Positions 1 to 8,620 are shown, numbered from the stretch's first letter. The stretch: DNA of 15,196 bases from Microbotryum silenes-acaulis (GCA_003665825.1 QPFY01000085.1:1-15196); one strand, 5' to 3'. Translations and numbers: made by a program. The notes: generated from the sequence alone by a model not told the origin.

Positions 1-32
1 CCTAACCCTAACCCTAACCCTAACCTAACCCC
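1..32. repeat. Telomeric repeat tract, CCCTAA type (C-rich strand)
   Basis: The window begins with CCTAA, three perfect CCCTAA units, a short CCTAA variant and then CCCC before unrelated sequence starts at about position 33. On the complementary strand this is TTAGGG, the telomere repeat of many fungi, animals, trypanosomatids and some algae. The C-rich strand reads 5' to 3' into the window, so position 1 is on the chromosome-end side and the interior lies to the right. The tract is short, so the contig probably holds only the innermost part of the telomere. The CCTAA variant next to the junction is usual for degenerate proximal telomere repeats. Confidence 0.95.
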
Positions 33-1224
33 GAGTAAGGAGTGAGTGGGGAGAGGAAAGGGAAAGGGGCGTTGGCGTGCGTGAACGTGAAGTCGAGCCA
101 ATCAACTCATTGTCGGCGCAAGATCCCGAGGCTCGGCGCACTCGGCTGTGAGATCGGTCTCCGATTTTGCTCAAGTCCAGTCAACCTGTTGCACTTCAAG
201 ATTCAAACGTCCAACAAGGATGCGAGAGAGCTTCAGGACTAGAGAGAGCAAGTACTTTCGAGGTTAGTGCGTATCAGCGCTTGTCGACACGGGCCGTTCG
301 ACTGGCAATCGGCCAGCGTCCGCGGCGACAAAGTCAATTCGTGCAGGTCACTCTAAGCGGCCTGTACTATTGATACTCCTATACTAAAAGACTGTTCTTG
401 GAATTTAGACGAGCTGTGTCGGAAGATTTGAGGTGAAGACATCGGTATTCAGGAGCAGATCTTTGATCCGATTACAAGCGAGATCATCGCGCGATGGCAG
501 ACGACTCGGAGACTCAGAGCCACGCCGGGCGTGTCCGTAAGCAGGTCTTTGTCTCTTGCAGACCGCAATTCTGTGAAATGCGTCAAGAGGTGAGTTTACT
601 TCTCAGGTGATGTCTAGCGGCGTGAACACAGCTTGAGCGTAGCGTTCCTCCAAGAGATCGTCGGTGAAAAGATGACGCGGTCGGCACTTCGTTTGCGGAC
701 AAGTTTTTGTTCGGACGCCTTCGACGATGATTGTAGTTCGCTGTGAGGTCGATCTGACGACTCTTTTCCGGTAAAAAGTCATGCGTATGAAATAGAGTTC
801 AGGGATATGGTGATGGCGCCGAGAAGATCGTCCAGTTAGCACTGTCGGCGGAAAAAAACTCGATCGTTACCCAGCCGAGGACACGGGGTGACGCATCGAC
901 TCATTCTCACTGGCCCTCCTGCAGACAAATGCTTCCCACTCTCAGAGAACACTCGAATATGCGAAAAAACGGCGGGTCGATCGGCGTGCCGTGCTAAAAT
1001 TGGGAGGTTGATGCAGTATTTTCCTCGGCACCGTTCTCCGAGATCAAAAAGCAAAAGTGATGCCGCAGCACACCCGATCTCGGTCGAGCGGGTCCTTTCA
1101 TCGGGTCACTGCTGCAAGCAATACAACTCGAATTGGAGCATGCTTCAAGCTGTCTGACTCCGGTTGACAGACCTATTACAACATGATGACCACCGGTGTT
1201 GAAAGTCAATTTCGACTTCTGATC

Positions 1225-1397
1225 GAGTTGAAAAGTCGCGCGAGGACACGGAGATACTCTCGATCGCGCAAACTCGGCTCCTTTACTTTTCGCTGGTCGA
1301 TCGGATCGTGATCCTTCGACGATCGAAGGAGGACCTTTATAGTTGAATTTCTTAGCGTTGACGGAAGAATCCATGGGGTGCTTTGCGGTGTCAAAGC
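1225..1397. repeat. Conserved head block, unit 1
   Basis: This 173-bp block begins GAGTTGAAAAGTCGCGC and ends GGTGTCAAAGC. It is kept in all three units at almost constant length (173, 175 and 174 bp), including the otherwise diverged unit 2. It contains long near-invariant runs such as CTCCTTTACTTTTCGCTGG and GAAGAATCCATGGGGT, and a hairpin in its middle. Constant length and high identity in a head where indels are common suggest a constrained site, although recent conversion could give the same look. The function is unknown. Confidence 0.6.
1312..1330. other. Hairpin-forming inverted repeat in head, unit 1
   Basis: TCCTTCGA and TCGAAGGA form a perfect 8-bp stem around the 3-base loop CGA. 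It lies in the middle of the conserved head block. It could act as a DNA cruciform, a protein-binding site or an RNA hairpin if the repeat is transcribed. Nothing in the sequence decides between these. Confidence 0.55.
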
Positions 1398-2081
1398 TTA
1401 TTTTTAGTCAGGATCGTCGGTGACGGATGCGGGCGGCAGAGGTTCGGCTGTACGCGAAAGCCGAGGAACCCTCCGGTCTCGAATCACGGCATGCCGCTGC
1501 AAGCAGCTGTTTTTCACACTTATTTACTTCCTATAGTCGTAAAAAGGCTATTGTAAAAGGCTAGGGATGCGATTGCAAGGTTGAAGGTCACTCTAAACGG
1601 ACGGCGGCAGGTCAGCTCGGTCGGCAGCAGCGACGAGTACGCATGGCAACATGAGCAACGAATACGATCAATCCAGTGAGTCACTGTGACGTACTCCGAT
1701 ATAGTTTTGATTGCGTTCAGCAGTTGGTAGTCCAGCGCTCAAGTTAGATTTGATTCAAGAACATTCCATTGAAGTCGTTTGCGCGAGAACCATGTCGGAG
1801 GCCGCAGGAAAACCCGGCAAGAATGGCTCAAGAAGATCCAAAGGTTCTCAGACACGCACATATGAGCTCAAAAACCGAATGGTATTGCATCGAGGAACAC
1901 ATGCGATCGTACCTCAGAAATGTAGGGAAAGAACTGGAAGGAGTAAACGTCGCTGAGCGGTGGGGCAAAGAGTCAAGGTGGTCCTTCGTTCTCAATCTCG
2001 AGGCGAGCCGGCCGGGCGCTAGGTCACCCACAAGAGTTTGGATGGTTGGAAAAGCCTCCTCGCACAGGACATCGACAAATA

Positions 2082-3345
2082 TCGAGTCTTGGGTGGCGGA
2101 GACAGCAGCGGCAAAGATGAGAGCCTGCATACTCGTCGACGAGCGATCTGTCCGCACCGAGTTGAGTTTTGAGGTCGGGGCCGATGGAGAGGAGATTAGC
2201 TTCGAGCAGAGCAAGTCCTGCCGAAAAAGGTCTGGTACCTCAATTGGAAACAGTCGACGATTATATCCATGAGAGCTAGAAACGGTTTCGAGCGAGTCGG
2301 AGTTCAAAGAGTCGAGTTGAGCGCAGGCGGAAATCTGAGACCTGGTGGAGCAAATCACCATCCAACATGAGCAATAATGCACACACTTGCAACACGCGGG
2401 GTGGAAGAAGGGAAGACCTTCAGGTTGAAGGCACGCACTAACCTTTCGGATGTTTGCTCGCTTGTGACTGCCAAAACGAGTTCGTTTGCACCCAGCGAGG
2501 TGAGTGTAAGCTGCGAAGCGAGAGATGGAGCACCATGCGACGCCCGATCGCAGTCCATGACCGCATGACCAGGGTTGCTGAAGCGTGTACGAACGTGCAA
2601 CTTGCAGAGGTGGGATGGTGATCGCCCGTATCAAGCTGGTCGAGCCAATCTTTGAAATCGATTGAGAGTGCGAAGGATCGTCACGGTCCGATGCCGAAAT
2701 CGAGCGCCGAGTGGTCCGGAGAAGCCCCGAGTCGGGACTTTATCCTTCGACGTGCACAACGTAATAAGGAGTTCGAGTAAGATGTGAAGCAATGAGGAGG
2801 TGTTCCGTGGCACATCTCGGGAGCTTTGCCGTGAAGTCGATCGGGCGGAGCGATCGACGAGGTCGAAAGTCAGCGTGCAAGTCCGGTCGAATTAAACGGC
2901 AAGGAAGACGAGCGGGCCATGTGGGATGTTGAGGTGCCATGAGGTGAAACGTAGCGCTCAGTGGTGTGGACGGATGACTCGACGAGCCGATCACGAGGGC
3001 CGGCGATTGAGTGAGTCGCGGCGGGGTCGAGACGGGGTGATAGTGCTTGAGGCAATGCGGGTCTCCCATCTCGACATCGACGCACTCGTGCTTCAAACTG
3101 GTGGCGAAGGTACCGAGGGATGGTGATCTGCGGGCTCGAATGCTGGGCGTGCGAGCTTGTAAGCATCGCTGCGAAGTTCGTTCGAAGGAGCGCTCCTAGT
3201 CCCGGGTCATTCGTGACCAACAATCTACACTGTGCAGTGACGCAACAGATCTTGATCTCGTCAGCAAAGAGTGCAACTCAAGCGAGGGCTCCGATTGAAA
3301 TGGCTCACTGTGGGCGGTCTGAGCCCGTCGTCGGTGGTCGAGCAC
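2082..3345 (+). repeat. Internal module M, copy 1 (hybrid)
   Basis: The module starts at TCGAGTCTTGGGTGGCGGAG and ends near the shared GGGCGGTCTGAGCCCGTCG run. From 2082 to about 2225 it is almost identical to the first M of unit 2 (7361-7510). From about 2240 on it follows the second M of unit 3 (13865-14992) nearly base for base, including CTCAATTGGAAA and GAATCTGAGACC-like text that the unit 2 copy lacks. It is therefore a recombinant of a first-type and a second-type module. Short open frames cross it on both strands but do not survive in the other copies. Confidence 0.85.
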
Positions 3346-3440
3346 GTGATCCGGTCATGACGGCTGTCAGAAAGGAAGGGCTGTCGATGTTCAAAGTATC
3401 GTCGAGTTAAAGCTCGAGTTGATCGAGCGAGGTCGAGTGG

Positions 3441-3577
3441 CGATTCGGGCAGGGTGGCACATCGAGGCGGACCCATGTCAGTTGGTGCTTGATCGTCCAT
3501 CGAGTAGTGCTCGATCGTCGCTTCGGTATAACCGAAGCAAGTTGCCTGAGAGATGGACGGGTCCAGCTGATCATCGG
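3441..3577 (+). repeat. 138-bp tandem segment, copy a
   Basis: First of two adjacent near-identical copies, starting CGATTCGGGCAGGGTGG. It differs from copy b only by two missing G (GGGTGGCAC against GGGTGGGGCAC). It contains a hairpin at 3520-3538. A minus-strand open frame running across both copies is an effect of the duplication. Confidence 0.9.
3520..3538. other. Hairpin GCTTCGGT-ATA-ACCGAAGC, copy a
   Basis: A perfect 8-bp inverted repeat with a 3-base loop. Just before it lies a second inverted repeat, ATCGAG-TAGTG-CTCGAT. Three instances of this hairpin exist in the window (3520, 3659 and 15161), the last with one stem base changed to a possible G-T pair. The role is unknown. Confidence 0.55.
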
Positions 3578-3716
3578 CGATTCGGGCAGGGTGGGGCACA
3601 TCGAGGCGGACCCATGTCAGTTGGTGCTTGATCGTCCATCGAGTAGTGCTCGATCGTCGCTTCGGTATAACCGAAGCAAGTTGCCTGAGAGATGGACGGG
3701 TCCAGCTGATCATCGG
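3578..3716 (+). repeat. 138-bp tandem segment, copy b
   Basis: Second tandem copy (139 bp), ending CTGATCATCGG before the array stops at AAGTGCCG. The near-total identity with copy a points to a recent duplication. The hairpin is repeated at 3659-3677. Confidence 0.9.
3659..3677. other. Hairpin GCTTCGGT-ATA-ACCGAAGC, copy b
   Basis: Identical hairpin in the second tandem copy. Confidence 0.55.
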
Positions 3717-4494
3717 AAGTGCCGAACGGTTCGAGCCGAGACGAAGCTACTCGATGAAATGGCTCGAGTGAGGAGCCAGCCAAAAAGAGCGGCCGAAGAG
3801 TCAAGCTGATCCCAAGAAAATGACAGAACTCGGGTCGAGCGAAGTCGTATTGGCGATTGTAGTATTGAATCCCAAGCTCGGGGCATGGGGTGGAGGAGAT
3901 GTTTGAGCAAGTCGGTGCGAAGCTGAGGATGGGCGACGTGCGAGTCGGATCTAGCGCGTCAAAAATGACGGGGCAATGCTGTGAAACACAGATGAGTGTT
4001 TGTAAAAGCGTCAGTATTGAAGGGACTCGAGACGATGGACACCCGGGTTGGAGAGGAGAGCATACCAGACTGGGGTTCTCATTGATCGAGCTAATCCGCC
4101 GGTGTGGATGCGAAGATCACGGGATAGTGTCGAGCCGGGTGCGGCGACACAGAACAAGATGAGGTGAGGTGAATCGTATCGATAGGTGAATTGCCATAGG
4201 ATTCGAGAATGGGGCGATCGTGGGGTCGGCGCTCATGATGAGTAGGTCAGGTCAGTTGATAACAATGAGTCTATGGCGATCGAGCACGAGTACGGTGGAA
4301 GGTCGACGGTTGAGGCGGTCGAGGAAGCCATCGCGAGGGGCGAACGAGTTGTTACTTCGCACGTCGTGGTGATGGGATGAGCACGGGACGGGGGCGAGAT
4401 CGGGCGGAAGAGGTTTGTCAGTTCGGTCGGTTGATCGGTCGATCGGACCGAGGTTCGATGCTGGGTGCGAAGCGTCGGACGGGCATCAATCAAA
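3717..4494. other. Distal part of unit 1, single-copy in the window, no gene seen
   Basis: About 780 bp between the 138-bp tandem and the tail. Unit 2 has lost the equivalent stretch and unit 3 is cut before it, so there is no second copy to compare. Open frames exist (plus 3890-4162; minus 4233-4685) but none has a recognisable domain. The base composition is the same TCGA-rich type as the rest. A small inverted repeat, TCGGTC-GATCG-GACCGA, lies at 4435-4451. Confidence 0.6.
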
Positions 4495-5017
4495 TGGTCG
4501 CCGAGTCGAGCAACAGATGTTCCGACAAAACTCCGAGCTTGCCGCGTCGGTGAGACTCGTCGAAGAGACCCGATGTGACAGCGAGTGATTGCATTCGAGC
4601 GATCGGGTCGACGTTGACGACGCGAGTGAACGGTGAACGATGTGGGGGTGGGCGAGGTGATCCTCACAGGCCGACAGTGCGGCAATGTGGGTCGAGTGAT
4701 GTGTACATCGATGCGAGGCCTCAGGAAGGGGGGACAATCACGTTGATGTTACTGATGAGGACGTGGCATTGTGATCGCAGAGTATGGTCGTACAAGTCAC
4801 AGAGCGGTTCGGTGCGAAGCTCGGATGCGAGCGAGTCGGCCACACGCGATCTGAACTAGTGTGATGAGCAGCAAAGACAAACATGAGGTGAGCGAATGGG
4901 ACGAGAGCTGAGGACTATCTGAATGAAGGGCTCACCACACGCATCGGTCGAGTAGCTTGTGGGCGATCGGGGGTGATCGAGGCGATGCGCTGACCGAGCA
5001 CGTGTCCGACCGAGGAC

Positions 5018-5034
5018 GCTCGAGCGATGCATCG
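5018..5034. promoter_or_regulatory. Paired palindromes GCTCGAGC / CGATGCATCG, unit 1 tail
   Basis: GCTCGAGC (5018-5025) overlaps by one base the 10-bp palindrome CGATGCATCG (5025-5034). Both are intact in the unit 2 tail. Two overlapping perfect palindromes conserved between diverged copies are a plausible binding site for dimeric DNA-binding proteins. This is inference only. Confidence 0.35.
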
Positions 5035-5139
5035 ACGTAGTTAGTACGCCTGCTGAAAGTGACCACGTCCTTTCAGATCAACCTGTTCAGCGTATCTTGC
5101 TGAAGATGACGATGTTTGGAGTCGTTTGATAGTCGTGTC

Positions 5140-5153
5140 GTGCGACGTCGCAC
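5140..5153. promoter_or_regulatory. 14-bp perfect palindrome GTGCGACGTCGCAC, unit 1 tail
   Basis: A perfect 14-bp palindrome followed by CGTGCCCGC, identical in both tails. It sits about 160-180 bp before the head anchor of the next unit. The core ACGT/GACGTC resembles bZIP (CRE-like) sites, but binding is not shown by sequence alone. Confidence 0.4.
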
Positions 5154-5375
5154 CGTGCCCGCGTGAGCCCGCACAAAGGCACACGTCGAGCGTCTGTCGA
5201 GCGTGGCCGAGCTGCATCTTGCCGATTGGGTGATGTGGGGAGAGCGTTGTGGTGTAGTGGGATCAAAGCCGAGTCGAGTCGAGGCGGGTCAAGTGGTGCG
5301 CGTGGTGCGAGTGAGTGGGGAGAGGGAAAGGAGCGTTGGCGCGCGCGAATCTGAAATCGAGCGGTTGGCCGACCG

Positions 5376-5425
5376 AACTCGGCTGAAACTCGGCTGAACT
5401 CGGCTGAACTCAGGCAGACTCGGCG
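5376..5425. repeat. Short 10-bp tandem repeat (AACTCGGCTG)
   Basis: AACTCGGCTG occurs at 5376, 5387 (after one extra A) and 5397, then in a degenerate form (AACTCAGGCAG) and as a partial ACTCGGCG. Units 1 and 3 carry at most one or two related words in the same place (131-152 in unit 1), so this is a local expansion in the head of unit 2. Confidence 0.7.
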
Positions 5426-6501
5426 CCGACGGGAAGCTTATTAGGCGCGCTCGGCCGAGAGATCCGACGGTCTCCGATTTGCTCGAGTCCAGTCGACCTG
5501 TTGCACTTCAAGACTCGAAGATCGAACAGGGATCCGAGGGAACTTCAAGGCTAGAGAGAGCGAGTACCTCCGAACTCGGTGCGAGGGCCGGACGAGTCGG
5601 CCGGCGGCGTCCGCGGCAAAAAGGTCGACCCGTCCAGGTCACTGAGCACACTCGTACACTCATCAATCTTTTACTCAAAACGCTATTTCCAAAATGTGTA
5701 CGAGGTGCGTCGGAATCTTTGAGGGCAAACACATCTGATCCGGAGCAGGTCGTTGGTCCGATTACTCGGAGTCGAGATGAGTCATCGATGGGAGACGAGA
5801 ACCGCGGGCGTGTCCCTGGAAGCGCATCTCAGTCTCTCGCTGACCGCAATGCTGTGAAATGCATCAAGAGATGAGTTGAGCTCTCAAGTGGTATCTGGCG
5901 GCGTGGATACAGTTTTGAGAGCTGGCTCTCTCCAACAGCTTCGTCGGTGAAAACTCGCTGCGGTCGGCACTTCGTTTGCGGACAAATTCGAATCGCTTTC
6001 GACGATGATCGCAATGCTCTGTTAGGTCGATCTGACGACTTCTTCTCGGTACAGAACCATTCGTTTGAAATAGTAAAGGGATATGGTGATGGCGCGGAGA
6101 AGATCGTCCAGTTAACACTGGTCGGCAAAAAGGCTCGATGGTCGCCGAGCCGGCGAGAGACAAGTAAGGAGTAATCGACTCATTCTCGCAGCCCCATCCG
6201 GCAGATAGATGTTTCCCACTCTCAGAACACTCAAAAATTCGAATATAGTCGTCCATACGCGTGCAGTGCTAGATTGCGGTCCTGTTGAGGCAGTATTTTC
6301 ATCGGGACCGGTCTTCGAGATCACAAAAGCCAAAGTGATCCCGCAGCACACAGGATCTAGGTCGATGTGGTCCTTTCCAACAGGGTCATTGCTGCAAGCC
6401 ATATACCTTGCATCGAAGCATGTTGCAAGCTACAGGAATACTTTTGAGACAGCTATCACATGGTGTTCACTGTGTTGGAGTCACTTTCGAGTGCTGATTT
6501 G

Positions 6502-6676
6502 GAGTTGAAAAGTCGCGCAAGGAGGTCGGCCGGCTCTCCGATCGCGCAAACTCGACTCCTTTACTTTTCGCTGGTCGATCGGATAGTGATCTTCGACACT
6601 CGAAGGAGGACTTTCTTAATGTAATTTTTTCAAATCTTGACGGAAGAATCCATGGGGTACTTTGCGGTGTCAAAGC
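6502..6676. repeat. Conserved head block, unit 2
   Basis: Unit 2 counterpart of the 173-bp block. It keeps the CTCCTTTACTTTTCGCTGG run, a shortened hairpin (CTTCGA/TCGAAG) and the GAAGAATCCATGGGGT run. The part just after the hairpin differs most from the other copies. Unit 2 is the diverged copy here, so its agreement with units 1 and 3 is the more informative comparison. Confidence 0.6.
6591..6605. other. Hairpin-forming inverted repeat in head, unit 2
   Basis: CTTCGA and TCGAAG form a 6-bp stem around the loop CAC. This is the diverged counterpart of the unit 1 hairpin. The loop sequence has changed while the core stem is kept. Confidence 0.5.
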
Positions 6677-7156
6677 ATACTTTCAGTCATGATCGTCGGT
6701 GAGGGATGCGGGTCGCAGAAGTTCGACTTTGCGTGAAAGCCGAGGAAGCCCCTCGCTGTCGAATCACGGCATACCTCTGCAAGCAGCTGTTCTTCACACT
6801 TGTTTACTTGCTAAAAGCCGGAAAGAGGCTATAGTAAAAGGCTAGGGATGCGAGTGCAAGGTTGAAGCCCACTCTAAACGGACCGCGGCATGTCACTGCA
6901 GCTCTGTCGGCATGGGCGACGCATACGCATGAGCGACGAATACGATCGATCCAGTGAGTCACTTTGACATTCTCGGATACAATTTTGCTTGCGTTCAGCA
7001 GTTGGTAGTCCAGAGTTGATGTCGAATTCGATACAAGAACATCCCATAGAGGTCGTTTGCGGCAGAACCATGTCCGAGGCCGCAGGAAAACCCGGCAAGA
7101 ATGGCTCAAGAAGATCCAAAGGTTCTCAGACACGCACATATGAGCTCAAAGACCGA

Positions 7157-7399
7157 ATGGTATTGCATCGAGGAACACATGCGATCGTACCTCAGAAATG
7201 GAGGGAAAGAACTGGAAGGAGTAAACGTCGCTCGAGCGGTGGGGCAAAGAGTCAAGGTGGTCCTTCGTTCTCAATCTCGAGGCGAGCCGGCCGGGCGCTA
7301 GGTCACCCACAAGAGTTTGGATGGTTGGAAAAGCCTCCTCGCAAAGGACATCGGCAAATATCGAGTCTTAGGTGGCGGAGACAGCAGCGGCAAAGATGA
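7157..7399 (+). other. Small open frame with partly conserved sister frames; not called a gene
   Basis: An ATG-initiated frame of 80 codons starting MVLHRGTHAIVPQK and rich in Arg, Lys, Ser and Gly. The same frame is open in unit 3 from 11997 to 12290, and in unit 1 from 1879 until a one-base loss makes an early TGA ending at 1956. Over the aligned part of units 2 and 3 I count by eye about nine amino-acid-changing and six silent differences, so there is no clear protein-level constraint. No family was recognised. It most likely reflects the scarcity of stop codons in TCGA-rich DNA. Confidence 0.12.
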
Positions 7400-8620
7400 G
7401 AGCCTGCATACTCGTCGACGAGCGATCTGTCGCACCGGAGTTGAGTTTTGAGGTCGGGGCCGATGGAGAGGAGATTAGCTTCGAGCAGAGCAAGTCCTGC
7501 CGAAAAAGTCTGGATCCGCAAGTAGGCGACGACCATTATTCTGGGAGACGGACTGGAAACGGTTTCCGAGCGGTTCCGAGTCCAAAAAGTCGAGTTGAGC
7601 GCAGACGGAAATCCAAGACCTGGTGGAGCAAATCAACCGTCAAACATGAGCAATAGTGCACACACTTGCAACACGAGATGTGGAGGGAGGGAAGGACTTC
7701 AGGTTGAGGGCATGCACTGACCTTTCGGACGTTTGCGCGCTTAGTGACTGCCAAACGAGTTCGTCGCTACCAAGCGAGGTGACAAGCGAAGCGAGAAGGG
7801 ATGGAACACCGTGCGTCGTTGAGCGCAGTCCATGACCGCATAACCAGGGTTGCTGAAGCGTGTACGAACGTGCAAGTCGCCGAGGTGGGATGGTGATCGC
7901 ACGTATCATGCTGGTCGAGCGAATCGCCGAGATCGATTGAGAGTGCGAAGGATCGTCACGGTCCAACGCTGGAAATCGAGCGCCGAGTGGTCCGGAGAAG
8001 CCCGAGTCGGGACTTTATGCTTCGACATGCACAACGTAATAAGGAGTTCGAGTAAGATGTGCAGCGATGAGGAGGTTGTCTGTGGCAAATCTCGAGAGTT
8101 TTGCCGGAAAGTCGATTGGATGATGCGATCGAAGAGGTTGAAAGCAGTCCGATCAAGTTGAACGGCGAGGACGGCGAGCGGGAATGCGGGATGTTGAGAA
8201 CGACAAGTTGAGATGTAGTGGCTTCGGACAAATGCCTTGACAAGCTGGATGACGAGGGCGGGCGATCGAGCAAACCGCTCGCAGCGGCTCGAAAGCTGCC
8301 TGGGCGAGCTAGGATCTCCGGCGGACCTCCGTGGCGAGAAGGCCGCAACTAGTCTGCGTGCTGGGACCTTGTCGCAAGAGAAACCGAGGAATGGTAATTC
8401 ACGAACTCGGGCTGTGGGACGTGCGAGCGTGTGAGCGAATTCGTGCGAAGGTCCATTCGAGTGAGCGCTCCCATTCCAGGTCTTCCGTGACCAACGATCT
8501 GCAGTACGCAGTGACACGGCATATCTTCGTCTCATCAGCAAGGAGTGCAAGTCCGCAAGTGAGAGCTCAGATCGGAAACAGCTCACTGTCGGCGGTCTGA
8601 GCGAATCGTCCGAGGTCGAG
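7361..8620 (+). repeat. Internal module M, copy 2 (first position, unit 2)
   Basis: Starts at TCGAGTCTTAGGTGGCGGAG and ends after GGCGGTCTGAGCGAATCG. It belongs to the same subtype as the module at 12200-13426, sharing GACGACCATT, CAACCGTCAAACATGAGC and GACCAACGATCTGCAGTACG. A 291-codon minus-strand open frame (7906-8781) covers its right half and part of the spacer. That frame begins at GTG and is not open in the sister module, so I do not call it a gene. Confidence 0.85.

Larger units (their letters stand above)
33..5310 (+). repeat. Subtelomeric long repeat, unit 1 (telomere-abutting)
   Basis: First of three head-to-tail copies of a long repeat. The shared head anchor GTGAGTGGGGAGAG lies at 42, 5311 and 10204, giving periods of 5269 and 4893 bp. 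Unit 1 contains a head (33-2081), one hybrid M module (2082-3345), a duplicated 138-bp segment (3441-3716), a stretch seen only once (3717-4494) and a tail (4495-5310). It joins the telomere directly at about position 33. The matching point between units 2 and 3 is near 10194, where the sequence reads CCGAGTGAGAAGTGAG against CCGAGTAAGGAGTGAG here. No gene was recognised. Copies differ by many 1-2 bp indels, which argues against a conserved reading frame. The unit lacks the inter-module spacer and second M that unit 3 keeps. Confidence 0.9.
4495..5310 (+). repeat. Tail segment, unit 1
   Basis: Tail of the long repeat, matching 9391-10203 with clear divergence and small indels. Shared landmarks in order are GACGTTGACGACGCG, AGTCACAGAGCGGTTCGGTG, TGATGAGCAGCAAAGAC, the paired palindromes at 5018-5034 and the 14-bp palindrome at 5140-5153. 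The head of the next unit follows about 160 bp later. No gene was recognised. Confidence 0.85.

Noticed and set aside
42..70. G-quadruplex next to the telomere
   Set aside because: Only three G runs of three or more are present with one GG, and units 2 and 3 keep even fewer, so it is not a conserved feature.
603..842. Minus-strand frame almost identical in unit 1 and unit 3 (10740-10973)
   Set aside because: The underlying DNA is nearly identical over more than 1 kb, so the match shows recent exchange and not protein conservation. Unit 2 does not keep the frame.
1795..1845. Walker-A-like text GKPGKN in a plus-strand frame, considered as a helicase remnant
   Set aside because: It lacks the GK[ST] ending, and no DEAD/DEAH box or other helicase motif follows in any frame.
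1828..2634. 268-codon minus-strand open frame
   Set aside because: It starts at TTG, crosses the recombination junction near 2230, and the sister copies carry frameshifting indels within it.
3261..3713. Minus-strand open frame with an internal repeated block of about 45 residues
   Set aside because: The peptide repeat is only the translation of the 138-bp DNA duplication, and the second copy is shifted by two bases.
3441..3716. CRISPR-like direct repeats
   Set aside because: There are two adjacent 138-bp copies with no spacers, in a eukaryotic chromosome end.
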